A DNA stretch of 64,000 bases from Formicarius rufipectus (Eukaryota; Chordata; Aves; Passeriformes; Formicariidae). The stretch lies in assembly GCA_013399695.1 (NCBI GenBank), contig VXAU01003159.1, positions 886,415 to 950,414 on the forward strand, written 5' to 3'. Position numbers and translations under genes: made by a program. Below, piece by piece: positions 51,162 through 64,000 of this stretch. A model generated the notes under the pieces. The model was not told the origin of the DNA and did not search any database. It was given only the letters and a program-made list of their open reading frames with translations. Positions within the stretch are counted from its first letter, which is position 1. The number at the start of each line of letters is the position of its first letter.

Positions 51162-54100
51162 CATTTTAAACTTAATACTAAAAAATTCAGAAGAAAGTTA
51201 ACCTCTCTGGGCTGAACAGAAGTGTGCTGAGGGACTTCAGAAACGGCACAGGGAAAATTTCAGGATCAGAGCCCCAGTCCTGCCCTCCACTGCCTGTTTG
51301 ATTTGAAGGCATATAGCGCTCACACATGTCACAGATTATCACATGCTCAAGTCAGCAAACACAAAGTCAGATATATTTAAAGGCTTAACTGATCAAGGAA
51401 ACATGAATCATAATACTGGCATTATAACTGAGCTCTCTGAGAAGGACATTAGAGCTTCAGTCACATAATCACTACAAATGGCCAAATTCCTTCCATACTT
51501 CAGCATTTCGTTAGAAGCACAATAAATTTAAACAGATCATCTCCTGATGAACTAGCAGAAAGACAGGAAACCAGAAATGCAGAAGACACTATCGAAAGAC
51601 AATGTTCCAACACACACAGAAACGCTCCATCTCTTGTTCATATTTTAAAGTCTGATTGTCAGTTTCTCAGTAGTATCAGAATTAATGATACTGACTACTA
51701 AAACTTCACTCAAATTCAGATGACAGTGTAATGGTTTTACAGGAATGAAATTGCAGTTTTAACTTCGGACATAGGAAGAAAATTCCAAACAGTGTGGTGA
51801 AAACAAAAGCCAAGAAAGCACATGCATCTAGAAACAGTGGAGTTTTTTAATTTATTTACATAGGGATAACTTGAATTAAGGAACTCTTATTAGTGCTACA
51901 AAAGCATATTCTTCAAATTAGGACTTAAGCAGAATAGAGTGATTCTATTAAATAACAGCTTTCTGCAAACAACTGCAACCCAAATGCTGGAAAGAGTCTC
52001 CTATTCATTATGCGGCAGCTCTCAAGTTAGGTAAACATGTACATGTGACAGGGAGAAAGAGTGACAGAGTACACACCATATTTTCTACTCTGTGAACATA
52101 CAGTCTTCTCAATTCAACCATGAGCATGGACATGTATTACCCCAGCAATAAATGCTGGAATCAGTCATGGTCTTACTGAGCTTAGGGAGTATGATAAATT
52201 CTCTGAGGTCTTTCTTTAATTTTTCAAAATGCTCATTTCATAAAACCCAAAACACGTCTGAGGGGAAAAGTGATGGTGACACTTTTGAATAGAGACATGA
52301 AAGTATCAATCTCAGGCTGGAAAAATGGTTAGGGAAAGTCAGAACTGACTGAGAACAGCCACACCAACTGTTTATGTTGCAAACAAAAGGCACAGCGCGG
52401 AGCAGCGACACAGCAGCAGCTGCCCACCAGTCCCACTGCTCTGTTTGCTCACTATCATTGCAACCCAAAAAACTGGATTTTTGTGTCTTCAAAAAAACTG
52501 CACCACAGCTGTTTTCTAACTAAACTCTGGCTACAGAGTAGTTTTGAGCTACATTTTAGCTAAAAATAACTTTTTTGTTGAGGTTCTTCTGCAGCAAAAT
52601 TCTGCAGATTCATGCAAGAGCAGACTACAACACCTAGCCCAGCAAGACAACTTGAGAAATATTCACAGGCCACCAGTGGTTATAGAAGGAACCTATCTAA
52701 TCACCTCAAATCTGCCTGGTAGGCTCAGAATACAATTCATTCCTATGACAGTAAGTTTTTGAGTAGCATAAAATTGCTGATATGTCACTTCTAGAAAAGC
52801 TATATAGCAAAAAACATGTACTGCTTTGGAAAAAAAAATTATATAATAACCAACATGATACAGATCTCAAAACTAGATAAATTTAGAGAATATGAAGTCT
52901 AAATAAAGAACGGGAGAAAATTCTGATTGCAGGATACACTTGGAGTATAAAATGGTCATCAAACACTAACAATAAACTTATAGGAAATAAATACAAACTA
53001 TTAATAGAAGAAATACACGATATCTACTCAGATTAGGACTGAAGCAGTCTGGTACACCCAAGGGAAAGTATCTTTATCTGAGACTTTCTTTCAATGGCTA
53101 AGCTAGAAGTGAAAATGTGTGTCAGAAGTTCCAGTTTACAGAGTCATATCCCCCGAGGGCACCAACTCTTTAAAACAAAGAAAAGTATCCAAAACACAGA
53201 GCAGAAGGTCACGGGGCAGGTGTCAGGCCGCTGAGCTCGCTCTCCCTACTTGGCCAACAGTAAACCTTCTCCCAAGAAGGTTCAGTGGGAGTTCATAACA
53301 TCAACAGTGAGATGAAGGAAACTTGGGGGTGAAAGGGATGCTTCGTTTACAAATGCAGGAAATGTCTCATCGACTGCTCTCACAACAGACAATTTTAATT
53401 ACCGTATTTAAAAATCGAACATTTTTAGCAACACTTTTAGGATCATGTGAGCACTTCTGACAGCCAGAATGAGTTTAAAAAGCCACAGCACTATATTTAG
53501 CTTTAAAAATCAACACTTTCATAAATATTCCCAAACCAATTACTGCATGTTATAAAGGTGTTTACCTTTAGTTAGAACAACAAATGCAATACACAACATC
53601 ACATACTGAAGATGATCCCAAGACCACATAACTAGAGGAACACACACATAAAGGCTCCTTTTTGTTCAGTAATAATATAAACAAGCCAAACTTAAAATAT
53701 GAACCGAAGTTATACATCTCTTGCTGTAATGCCCAGCTGTTACATACACTGCTGTTTTCCAGTTCTGGCCAATTGTACCTGCCTGTGCCTCAAAAAGTAT
53801 CTTCATGGCTCTCTTGGACTTTTGGGACGAAACATAAGCTGTGTGTACAAGTGCTCCTGAAACGGCTAAGAAATGACCACTGCCCTTCATTACAATACTT
53901 CTGCCACCCTCAGTTTGCAACAAGAAGAATGCAGAACACCACAAGCTTTAAAGATGTTTCAGACTTAAAATCAGTATCTTGATTCCTCCATTTGGCCTTA
54001 AATTCATAATGGGACTAAATGCAGATGTGGCACTAAAACCCTACATAAAGAAAACCTTTACCTTTACTACTTGCCATGTACAGAGTCAGGATACCTCAAG

Positions 54101-54212
54101 ACCAGAGAACAATCTGGCAAGTGAAATACTTAACAAGTTTCCAGTTAGCAGAAGCCTGTGCTGTAACTGTACCAGAAACACATTTGAGGAAGAATAGTTT
54201 CTCTAAATGAGG

Positions 54213-54608
54213 TATCCTGGTTTGGGCTGGGACAGAATTAATTTTCTTCCTAGTTGTTGGTATACTGCCATGTCTTGGATTTAAGATGAGAATAATGTTG
54301 ATAAACCACTGATGTCTTGGTTGTTGCTAAGTAGTGCTTGCCCTAAATCATGGACTTTTCAGTTTCCCATGCTCTGCACCAGAGGAGGTGCACCAGAAGC
54401 TGTAAGGGAGTGTGGCCAGGACAGCTGACTTGTCCTGTCCAAAGGGATATCCCACACCATAGAATGTCATGGCCAGTATATAAATGGGGGGAAGAGCTGG
54501 CTGGGAGAGGCCAGTCACTACTCAGGGATGGGTCGAGCATCAGTCAGTGGGTGCTGAGCAATTATATAGGGCAGCACTTGTTTTTCTTGGGTTTTATTCA
54601 GTCATTCA
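54213..54608 (+). mobile_element. Endogenous retrovirus LTR (solo or fragment), avian type
   Basis: The region starts TATCCTGGTTTGGGCTGGGA, then has GACAG followed by TTAATTTTCTTCC. It continues with GCTAAGTAGTGCTTGCCC, GCCAGGACAGCTGACTTG and AAAGGGATATCCCACACCAT. A TATATAAA box is followed by GGGGGAAGAGCTGGC. It ends around GAGCAATTATATAGG and CACTTGTTTTTC. I recognise this block order as an LTR that recurs in many bird genomes. No gag, pol or env sequence flanks it, so it is a solo LTR or a truncated end. The 3' border is fuzzy, and the exact family name cannot be given without a library. It lies antisense to PARD3B. Confidence 0.82.
54477..54484 (+). promoter_or_regulatory. TATA box of the LTR
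   Basis: TATATAAA lies inside the LTR, after the conserved CATGGCCAG block and before the G-rich stretch. This is the position of the U3 promoter in this LTR type. It is intact by eye. Whether it still fires is unknown. Confidence 0.6.
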
Positions 54609-57028
54609 AATACCAGGCATGAAGACTAGGTTGGTGTCGCCATGTGTGTTTCATCTGCTTGGCTAACCTTTCATTACCAAGATAGTACGAGACTATCTTC
54701 CCATCTTCCTGTAGGAACAGCTTCACGTAACTCCCCAAACCACTTCTTGAAATATATGTAAGAACAGCTCAGTACAGCAAAAGCACGAAAACAATGCCTC
54801 AAAAAATCTCCAGGTTAATTTTTTATTTTAACATATAGCTTTACTTTTTTCTTTCCAAATAAGCATAATGAAATAGCAAACATCCTTTTAAAACCAACCT
54901 ATAACAGAACACTGAATAAATTGCTCAGCATGCTCTTAAATATTACAGACACTGTTGAAAAGAGAACACGTTGACGAACAGACATATAAGCTGTCCTACT
55001 TACACAGGTGTATTTATAATCACAATTAATTTATCTCAATTTAAGATATTTAAGAAATTCCTATTCCCACAGTATTGCTATCATCAATACATCAAGGACA
55101 GAAACCAATGCAAATCAGGCTAATAAAATGCTGCTAAACTAAAGGAAAAGTATTACTGTCTGTTACTATATATTTCTTATTTTTCCAGCAGTCTGTTTGA
55201 TTTAAATCACTCTGCCTCCATAAAACATGTTAAGTGTTTCTAAACAGCTTATAATACTTCCATTTCACTTACTGATTAAACTACATCATCTTCTCAACTA
55301 TTTAGACTGAAATTAATTTGAAATGGATAATTGATGCAATTGTGCAGTATCTACAAATGCAATTAATCACTTGCTAAAGATGATTTTTAGGCAGGCAATA
55401 TGAAAATAAGAATCACAGAGCTTCTTTCAATGTTGTCAATTAAAATGTATTCTACTGGACTGGTAAAAGGTATTTTTTAACATAAGAATAGCTGTTCATC
55501 TTCAAATATTTTCAATAACATGCAAGTAGATTCATGTTTAATTAGCACAGAACAAAGAAAAGCCATAATATAGCATTGCTTTCAGCAATTACATGACAGT
55601 TTCAGGAACCACAACAGCATTATTTTCCCCCTCAACTACCAATGGATTTCTGGAATATTGTTGTGATCCTGGCACTTAAAAGGACATTCTTAACCAAGGG
55701 CATAAATAGATACTCTCCTGGGAATCAGTCTGGAGTAAGAAACTGCTCCCCAAGTTATTTGTTAACAGGTCTCTGCTGTGGGTTATCACTGCAGCCTCAC
55801 TGTCCTGGTGGGTGACGCATACTCTGCTGTTCAGGGCAGACACTGAGCTGGCTGAAAGCCCCTTCCCCAGCAGGACCAGCCACTCTGGGCCACTTCACAC
55901 TGAAGTAAAGTAGGAGCAACTCTATCACGTGCACAGCTGAACTGAAGTACTCGGTATCTTTGGGGGAAATGGGACAGGAACATCTCACACACACACATTT
56001 TCAAAATTATCACTTAAGCTTTAGCTCAGTGGTCAACAACTTCTGTCAAAAGAACACGAGGGCGGGTTCTCAGTAGCAAGCAGGGCACGCTCACCCCACA
56101 GAGATGGGGCAGAGCACCCCATGGGGTCAGGCATGGGAGGAATGTCCTCTGCCCTCCTACTACCACTGGTCCAAAGCCAGCAGGCACCTGGAAGCCCCAG
56201 CCTTCAACACAGGCAAGATACTGTTAAAATCAAACACAGCTCCCAGGGAGCACCAGAGCCAGCAGGAACCAAAACCAGAGGAGTCTAAGTTCTTCAGGGA
56301 CACAAGCTACAGCAGCCAGTTTGTCACCTCTTCACTCCTCCTGAGCTCTTCTGGGCATGTTCAACTTCTGCATGCAAAACACACCTTGGCAATGCCAACC
56401 TTCAAAATGTTCTCTCTAACCCTGCCTGCTCTACCTATGCCCAGATTGTTTCATCTTAATAATTCAAAAATCTAGCTGAGGAGCATTCTGCATGGAAAAC
56501 ACAATGCTCTGTTTCTTAGAAATCCTACACAAGGAGTAAATTATTTATTACTAAGAGCAGCAGGGATTATTTTCAGGCCCGGAGATCAAAATTGCTACAT
56601 AAAATTTTGGTAATGGAACTTCAAGTTCTCACACGAAAGATTTCTCTGTCACTGAGAGGAAAAAACCCCACACTAGTTACAATAGTACCGGAGAGCTCAC
56701 ATCATCTTTGGTTGTTGCTCTGCATGGGTGAAGGGAAGAAGAGGTGCAGCTGGAGTGCCTAGCTACTTCAATTTGTGAAGGGATGAGAGTAAAAGAAAAA
56801 TAGAAAAACTACCTCAGTTGCAAGTCTCCAGAAGTAGCTTTTCTGCACGTAAACCTTAAGCCCAACATTTTAAAGAATTTCTAGGCTGAAGTGTGAGCAA
56901 TGTCTTTTCCAGAACAGTAGAAAGCTGCTTTTAAAAGCCTTGATAGTATATCAATAAATATTTGGATTTAGCACCTCTACTGGCCAAGAATCAACTCTTA
57001 AAATAAAAGGAAATGTTCCAGTAAGGGT

Positions 57029-57083
57029 GGGGGGGGGAACCAAACCACTAAAAAACCCAAAAAAACCCAAAACCAAACCAAGC
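57029..57083. repeat. G9 run followed by A/C-rich tract
   Basis: Nine G residues at 57029-57037 are followed by AACCAAACC and AAAAACCC units for about 45 bases. It is low-complexity with no coding signal. Confidence 0.75.
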
Positions 57084-58759
57084 AATCCACACATCAGCAC
57101 CAACCAAAATTCTTCTGGAAACGTAAGTAATATGGTACATGTTCACAACTTTCAGGAGGTGTCAGTACTGGAATTTTTATTGAAAGCATGGAGTAACTGG
57201 ACAGCCATATGACCACTGGCACCTTTAAAACAGAGGCTATGTTTATCAGCCCTTTCCCCATTCATCATGCTGATTTGAACTGCCTGCACTGCAAGCCAAC
57301 TCTACAGAGCAATATTAGGAGGACACTGTGTCTGAGTCAGTATTATTTGCATCTCAGAAAGATTATTCATTTGAACTAATTCATGCTTAGAGTGTTTAAA
57401 ATATTTTGGCTGACCTGAGGCATGCTTCTCTGCTAGGATATTAATATTTGTATTTTATTTACCTTGTGGTGTTTTTATTATATTTTAACGATATTTTAAG
57501 GGGAATTGCCAAATTTACTGTCCAGAAATATATTGGGTGGCCTTTTATTTATAGAGAGTATTTACCAGTGTCATCAACAACACAAGACAGTGAAGAAGTA
57601 GGTGTCTCCAAACTACAACCTGTGATTTTTTTTCTGCATCACTCATTTGGAGATACAAATATATTCAAAGAAAGTACATAAACTTTGGACATTTCAGTTA
57701 CTATATAAATTACATGTAAGTAATTGTTCCCATGGCAACAAGTATCACTTAAAAAGTGCACTATCATTAGCTCTACAAATGCCCACTAATTGGTTGGAAA
57801 CTGCCACTGGACAATTAATATTGCAAAAACAGGAGCAAAACTAATCTCCCTACAAGAAAATCTACCAAATTTTCTCAGACCAAAAGAACACAAGCATGAC
57901 ATTCCCCAGCTGTTTTAAGCCTCCCAACATTGTAAATTGACAGAACCTTTTACAAGAGATTTGCAAACTACAAAGCTGTATTTTGACCATTCCTTATTTG
58001 TGCAGAAACTGCTTGTATTCGTTCTTTAAAGAAAAAAACCTCTGAAATGATGCCACATCACCATTCCCCCCCCCAAATCGCTGAATGCACAAGTGATACT
58101 ACAGCCTTGCAACTCTATTCCTAGCAATAAATCCTTTACTGAATTTACCTTTTTCATCCATATTAAAATTATGCTTATCTTTACCAGCACCAAAGACACT
58201 GGGAGTGAACAACAGCTGTTTCCAAAATTTTTAAATCACACTAATTTTCAAAGTTAAAAAAGGCATAGTATTTGATATTTTGTTGCTAATTCTCTTTATG
58301 AATGGAATGTATAATGAGATGCATTAAACATGCAAGATTGGTCAACAGGAATCCATAGATCCCTTGATTCTGTAACAGCAAGGATAACCACTGGCCTGCT
58401 AAGCACCACTCAGAACCTGTGAGAGCCAACATCAAGCTTTATCTTGGATCAGAAACCTCTACATTGAGTAACATCGGAAAGACACTGTAATGGAATAAGA
58501 ATGCTCTTTCACTATCCAAGTCACTGTCCCAGCTATATTTAAGTAAAGCAGGCAGATGTTTCAGGAACAAACACCAAATGTAACTCTGACAAACACAGTG
58601 CCGATCACTGCCCACACCTTCTCGTGTTTGCCTTTTGGGAACACCACTAATCAGCGATGGCCTGAGACAGCCCTGCACCAGCATCCGGTTGATCAAGATC
58701 CCTCCCACCCCAAGATCACCACAGCCAGGTCCACCTGGTCCACGTCTCCTCCCAGCAGA

Positions 58760-58803
58760 CAGAGCTGTGCTGGAATGCCAGGCCTGGCCAGGGCACAGCT
58801 CTG
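58760..58803. repeat. GC-rich inverted repeat (11-bp perfect stem, 22-nt loop)
   Basis: CAGAGCTGTGC at 58760-58770 is the exact reverse complement of GCACAGCTCTG at 58793-58803. The 22-nt loop contains a second palindrome, CCAGGCCTGG. It sits in a locally GC-rich patch of intron. It could form a hairpin in RNA or DNA; no known RNA family is recognised. Confidence 0.7.
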
Positions 58804-61800
58804 CTCCTCCTGCTCTGGGTCTGCCACTTACACTGTATTATATTAAGTTTTCCTCAGTGTGCAATGTACGTTAGTAATTGCTAGTTATGTTACTACTATT
58901 CCTCATGTGGGATTATCATAGTGAAGCAACAGCACTGATTAATCAATTAGCATGGATTCATTAGAGAAGAGATGAAAGATAGGGCAATGTAATTGTGTTT
59001 ACTGAACAATGGATGACAGTGTGCTTAAAGCCCAGGATTTCTAATAATACACAGTCACCTAGAATGATATATACATAACATTATAAATATTTAGAACATA
59101 CTCACTGCAAAGCAAGACAGACAACAATCAGGATGTGACTCTGTAATGCCAGGGCCTGAACAATGCATAGAGGGGAGAATGCACAAGACAGATGGCACAC
59201 TCAGGTGAGTATTTTAGCTTTGACTAAATCTTTGTAGAACAGTTACATGGCCTCCTATAATCCAGTACCCACAGGTACAAGTGCATAATACAGTGTTCAA
59301 CAGTAAAAACCGGCAGAAAAAAACAGGTACCACAGAAACATGAACCAAGCCATGTTAAGCAGAAGAACATGAAAAGGTATGACAGAGCCCTCTCTGTGAA
59401 ACAACCAGAAGCACACAAGGGGAACTGAGAAGATTTTTCTCCAGATGCTCAAGGTGCACACCCCTTACTGTTTGTCCTTGTCAGCAGCTGCACACTGAAC
59501 TTATATGAGCAGTTGAAGAACATGAACACCAAACTCCCAGATCCCCCACTCAATACATGATCAGTGTCCTTTAGGTGCTAATGCAATAGTCAAAACCCTG
59601 CTTCTGTCTCATGGCAGCAGACAGACTGATCAGTAATGGAGGAGATAAGACAAGAATTAAATCCTTGAAAATACGGTGCAAATGAGATATTGAAATATAG
59701 CTCCTGCTGCACTCTGCCTGGAAGGAAAAAGACTAAGAAGGAACATAAAAGGTTAGAGGGGAAATGCTCTGCTAAAAAGGTAGAAAACATGCCCTCCCCA
59801 CTCCATGAAGTCAGGAATCTTCACATAAATCAAATACCAAGGTCCCATGAGAGACCCAATCTATAGCATGACAAGGACCTGAATGCTCTTAGAGACCCAC
59901 TCATCCAGTATTTTCCCAGGATTCTTCCACAATTCTCAGGGAACCACAGTTTGTGATAAGTATAGAGCTTCCTCAGCTTGGAACGCAGCCCACAAATACA
60001 ACGTACTAAGAATCACATTGCCTGTTTAGATCAAAGGCACTTGTGTTCCTGCTGGGAGTTAAGTATTCCTCCTTAACTCTGTGGGCTGCAAGTTTATTTA
60101 CTTTTCAAAAGAATCACACTTGGAGTACATGAAAAACTTACCAGTTTGTTTCAGTCTAACAGTGTGACTAGTGACTAACAATCTGAGCATCACCCTGCAG
60201 ACATCTTAATATTTAACCATTTCCTCTGTACTTTTAGAGATGTTAACCTCTCACAAGAAACATTCCTTCCCTTAGCAATATTATTCTCTCCTTGGCTCTG
60301 GGCATTCTACAAACCAAACTGCCCCTCTTCATTCTCAACAAAACCTCCCCAACACTGTGGCAAGGGAGCCATCATGATGGCCTAAGGAAAATACAACTCA
60401 TATTCATATTGCCAGGCCTCTATTCAACAGCTAAGCCCTAGATGCTTTAAACTCAACTCTGAGAATGTGCCAGAGAAAAACCAGGCCAAAAGTCTTGAAC
60501 ATGTTTCTAAGGAGCCATAAGAACATCTTAACCTATGCAGCATCAAGCAAGTAAATAAGGGTTAAAATGTTGTCTGCCTCTCTTCAAGGAATTGAGTTGT
60601 TTGCATCCAAGCAGGAGAAAACACACTGCCCTACATAAAGCCCTTGATCTTGATCCCAATTCTCAATGGAAATTAAGGCAACTGTGCAGTATTTTAATTC
60701 TGCTGAACTGTATACAAAAACTTGTTTTAGGATCTGAAAGTACAGGCACAGTGTTGTCCTGAATTTATGAGTGGGTATTATTAATAAACCTGAGTTAACT
60801 CCTGTGAGCCAAGACATTACTATCACTGGCTTATCTTAAACCCAGCAGGCAATTGAAACCAGAGGCAGATCACCTGAGAGCATAACTGTTATTTCCAATA
60901 AATCCTCATGAAGGATAATGGTATTTTCAACCTCTCCTAGGGTTTTCAAGAGTCATCAGAAAATAACCTTCCATGAAATGATCTGGTTCTATCTTAATAA
61001 TTAACCACATCTTGAAATAACAGCAGTGGTTAATAAATAACTTGACAACACTAAAAATTGTAGTGGAACACAGTTGAAATGAAGCCACATGAACAAAATA
61101 TCTTAAGCAAAGATATATCAGCATATTTGCTAGGAATAAAAGAGAACAGCGATAATAAAACCTTATATATGAATTAAGCTCAGGTCATTTTAATGAGAAC
61201 AGTTTTACCTACTAATCAGATTATGAGGGGCCTCTCACAATCTTAACTTTTATTCTAATCATTTGAAGGTAATATGCAAACAGAATCATATGGGTAACTT
61301 CATTTTCACATTATAAAGTTATATTTACCAACAAAACCAGAAAGGTTACAGGTAGACTTAATTGCACTATAGTTGTTGACTAATAGCAGTATCTCTAATT
61401 GGAAGAACAAAGGTCAGAGAACATGTTGCTGTTGCTTAGGTGAGCACAGCAGGTGACGTGGACAAATGAGTAACTCTCCAGAAGACAGAAAGCAGCATGA
61501 GTTATCAATTGCCCTAATTCTTTCATGTGTTCCTGGACAGACATGACTGTTCAATTCCATGTTTGTTTCTTTGCTTTTGAGAAAAATACAGGGAAAGTAT
61601 ATCATGAGAAATGTTGGTAATAAAAAGGTCTTCCAACAGAAATTCCCAATATTTGTTTAGTCCTGTTTTAAAATAAACGTTATCACTTATATCAATGATT
61701 TCCTGGAAACAAAGCAAACTAGAACAACGTTTAGTGTATCAGTGTTTGCCACAAAGTGGAAGGAAATAGCTAACCTGTCTCCTTGCACACCTTTAGGTGG

Positions 61801-64000
61801 CTCTGTCCTTTCCTAACAACTCCACTCAAGATGGTCCACCTGGTTGCAGACACCCAGAGAAATCCCTCTCCAACAGGTCCCTTGTTCCCAGTGCCTCAGA
61901 ACCTGGAAACCAAAAGCACAGCACCAAATAGCAGAACGAATCGAGTGTGGTTACTGGGGAGGGCCAGGTCAGTTCTGACAAGGCAAGGGAGACGACAGAC
62001 ACGTGGGGGAGTGGTGAGGGTCAGCACATCTGGGCTCTTTGTGACACTTCTCAGCTCAGCCATGGGAAGCTTCATTGATGTAAACACCAGTATTTCCTGA
62101 ACTTACAATTCCCTTGATTTTAATAAATGTGTTGACAGAAAATTTGAGTAGCCTGAGAAGTTAATGAAGCTTTTATGTATGTGAATTATTTAAGCTTTAA
62201 AATTTCAGTACAATATTAGATACAAAGCACAGTGCAGTTTTATTTATCAGTTAAACAGTTCAAATACTATTGCTTATGAACAAATCCAATGTTAATTATC
62301 CAGGTCAGATTATAATTAAAAATACTCCACAACAAGAAATGCTGGGAGACTGGCAGCATGTTGGGGGTAAGGGGGCAGGTTGTATTTTGTAGATCTTTTT
62401 GTTGCTGTTTGTCTCAATACTTAAGAAAACAAGATCACCTATGCCAAGTTCATGGAAATTTACCATTTAGAAAAGCAAATTTGTAAGTATTTTGTACAGT
62501 GAAGTTCCTTCTGCTATCACAGAAAAAGCAAAGCTTTTTTCTGAAGATTTTATAATTGCACTATAATAATCCACAGCATTGCAAGCTGCAAGACTTTGCT
62601 TGCATCTTCCTTACACTGAGCATTACTAACTGCCATTACTAATGGCTCCACATCACTGTAGAGTGTTCTAGGTACGCACAAGCAAGGACAGTACTTTTTC
62701 TTCTACAAGGTAAAGGTGGAAACAGCTTCAGTGAATTACTTTGCAAAGGAAAGAACAAGGTAGACTTCCTAAAGAAAAGCCTCTCATACAGAGATGAACT
62801 TTACCAAATTCAAAAGCAACCAGAGGAAGCATTCACTGCTTTCTTCTGAAAATGAGCTTAATAGTCCAGGACCTGATATACCCTGCAGGCAAGAGCAATA
62901 CATCTTAGACAAAAGTTGCTCTCGGTAGAAAAGAAGATCATGGAGGGAATGGCATTTTTTCAACTATCTGTGCGTGATCTGACACAGGGCTTTAAATCTC
63001 AACAAAAAAAGCACAGTGATTTAGGCTTAATATTTTAATAGGAACTACTGGATATATGAAACAAAACAATGGAATAATACTGATCTGTGTTGCTAAATGG
63101 ATGCGTTGCTGCATTTTGAGCTACTGAGAGCTTCTGCAATACACATTCCCACCTGTACAATGGTAGTGGAGCGATCAAGCCTGGAGATCACAAATACAGG
63201 GGCCTGGGGAGCTGAACTCCAGCTCAAAAACTAGTCTGAACCATTTCCTCAGGCATGAACTGCCTACAGCACAGTATCGTGCACACAAAAGGAGTCCAGG
63301 TTCTAAGAAGACAGAAATGAGGCTTTCTATTTGCTATATCCTCTCCCAGCAAATAACTCTTTCCTATTCAAATGGTTATAAATTTCAATAGAGATGATTT
63401 TAGTTAGCAAATCTTCACTGGAACTTAAAATGGGAACCCAACCGGAACAATGACAGGGATAATTAGACTTGATCTGAATTAAAACCTTGTTTGTTTCCTC
63501 TGTGCAAGTACCCCCATGGCTGCTTCTAATTCCAACACCTACAAGCACCATCAAGTCTGTAAAACACAAATGGAAGGACAGAGGGAGCTGAATGCAAACT
63601 GAAATACAGTTTGAATAGTTTGGGGGTTTTTTTTCTCCTCAGGCCTGAACTGGCTTACATACTTGTGACAATCAAACAGGAACTGTTTACCATATGAAAG
63701 CAAATATTATTTCTGTTGTTATGACTATTTGGATATCTGATAGCCTCAGGCAACCGAAAGGGCCCCCCTAACCAGCTCAACTTAAAAGTCAAAGGGCAGA
63801 CACCTTTGAAGTGAGAGATGACACAGAAACAGCAGTAGACCTTGAAGTTTTGCCTACCAGACACTTCAGAGTAAATCACATTCATTCTCACAATCCTCTT
63901 GAAGGCAAAACAACCACATTTGATCACCAATGGTGCTAAATGCCAAAAACCCAACAGTAAAACACTCTTCTCACAAACCCCTCATTTAGGGAAACAGCAA

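Larger units (their letters stand above)
48695..64000 (-). other. PARD3B: PARD3B intron, continuing beyond the window
   Basis: Fifteen kilobases upstream of the linker exon show no further PARD3B exon by eye. The expected upstream exon should encode the segment after the N-terminal PB1-like domain, and I searched for it without success. Contents are an antisense retroviral LTR at 54213-54608, a G/T-rich tract at 51087-51161, a G9 run with an A/C tract at 57029-57083, a C9 run near 58066-58074 and a GC-rich hairpin at 58760-58803. Moderately GC-rich patches at about 55790-56420 and 61790-62060 are not recognisably coding. Confidence 0.75.

Noticed and set aside
54343..54666. Open frames on both strands near the LTR
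   Set aside because: They lie within LTR noncoding sequence; no retroviral protein motif is present.
55797..56475. GC-rich patch with frames of 65 and 123 codons
   Set aside because: No domain, no convincing splice sites joining PARD3B phases, and no transposon signature.
61783..62100. 105-codon plus-strand frame in a GC-richer patch
   Set aside because: No recognisable protein family; the minus-strand frame there also does not fit the expected upstream PARD3B exon.
1..64000. Search for bacterial-style systems, CRISPR arrays, tRNAs, rRNAs or a novel multi-gene cassette
   Set aside because: The window is intron-dominated vertebrate DNA; no such structure was seen on either strand.

Overview
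The window is vertebrate nuclear DNA, most likely from a bird. It is about 40% GC by eye. It has short exons with GT-AG splice sites separated by kilobase introns, CR1 LINE fragments (the dominant avian retroposon), one endogenous-retrovirus LTR of a type common in bird genomes, and scattered AAAC/AACC low-complexity tracts. There are no operons, tRNAs, rRNAs, CRISPR arrays or plasmid/phage features.

One gene explains all convincing coding sequence: PARD3B (par-3 family cell polarity regulator beta, also called PAR3-like), on the minus strand. I reconstructed eight consecutive internal exons, in transcript order: 48603-48694, 39047-39133, 35389-35514, 30563-30918, 28805-28944, 27945-28073, 14164-14349 and 8184-8354. 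Their phases fit without a break. They total 1287 nt, 429 codons, and together encode PDZ1, the PDZ1-PDZ2 linker, PDZ2 and PDZ3. The PB1-like N-terminal exons must lie beyond 64000. The C-terminal exons, including the coiled-coil and basic tail, must lie below position 1. The paralogue PARD3 fits less well, because the residues of PDZ2 and PDZ3 follow the PARD3B pattern as I remember it.

Layout from low to high coordinate: 1-8183 is the intron after the PDZ3 exon. 8184-14349 holds the two PDZ3 exons around a 5.8 kb intron with a 16-base G run. 14350-27944 is a 13.6 kb intron with a roughly 1 kb 5'-truncated CR1 element and one unresolved base. 27945-30918 is the compact PDZ2 core, whose smallest intron carries an ancient MIR-like SINE. 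30919-39133 holds the PDZ1 exons plus two small CR1 3' fragments. 39134-48602 is a 9.5 kb intron with little recognisable. 48603-48694 is a fast-evolving exon just before PDZ1. 48695-64000 is intron with an LTR inserted antisense to the gene.

I see no new multi-gene or defence-like system. The items worth a second look are details of PARD3B (donor choice, a substituted PDZ3 residue, a weak donor, a divergent small exon), the antisense LTR with a TATA box, the old SINE between PDZ2 exons, and a GC-rich hairpin.
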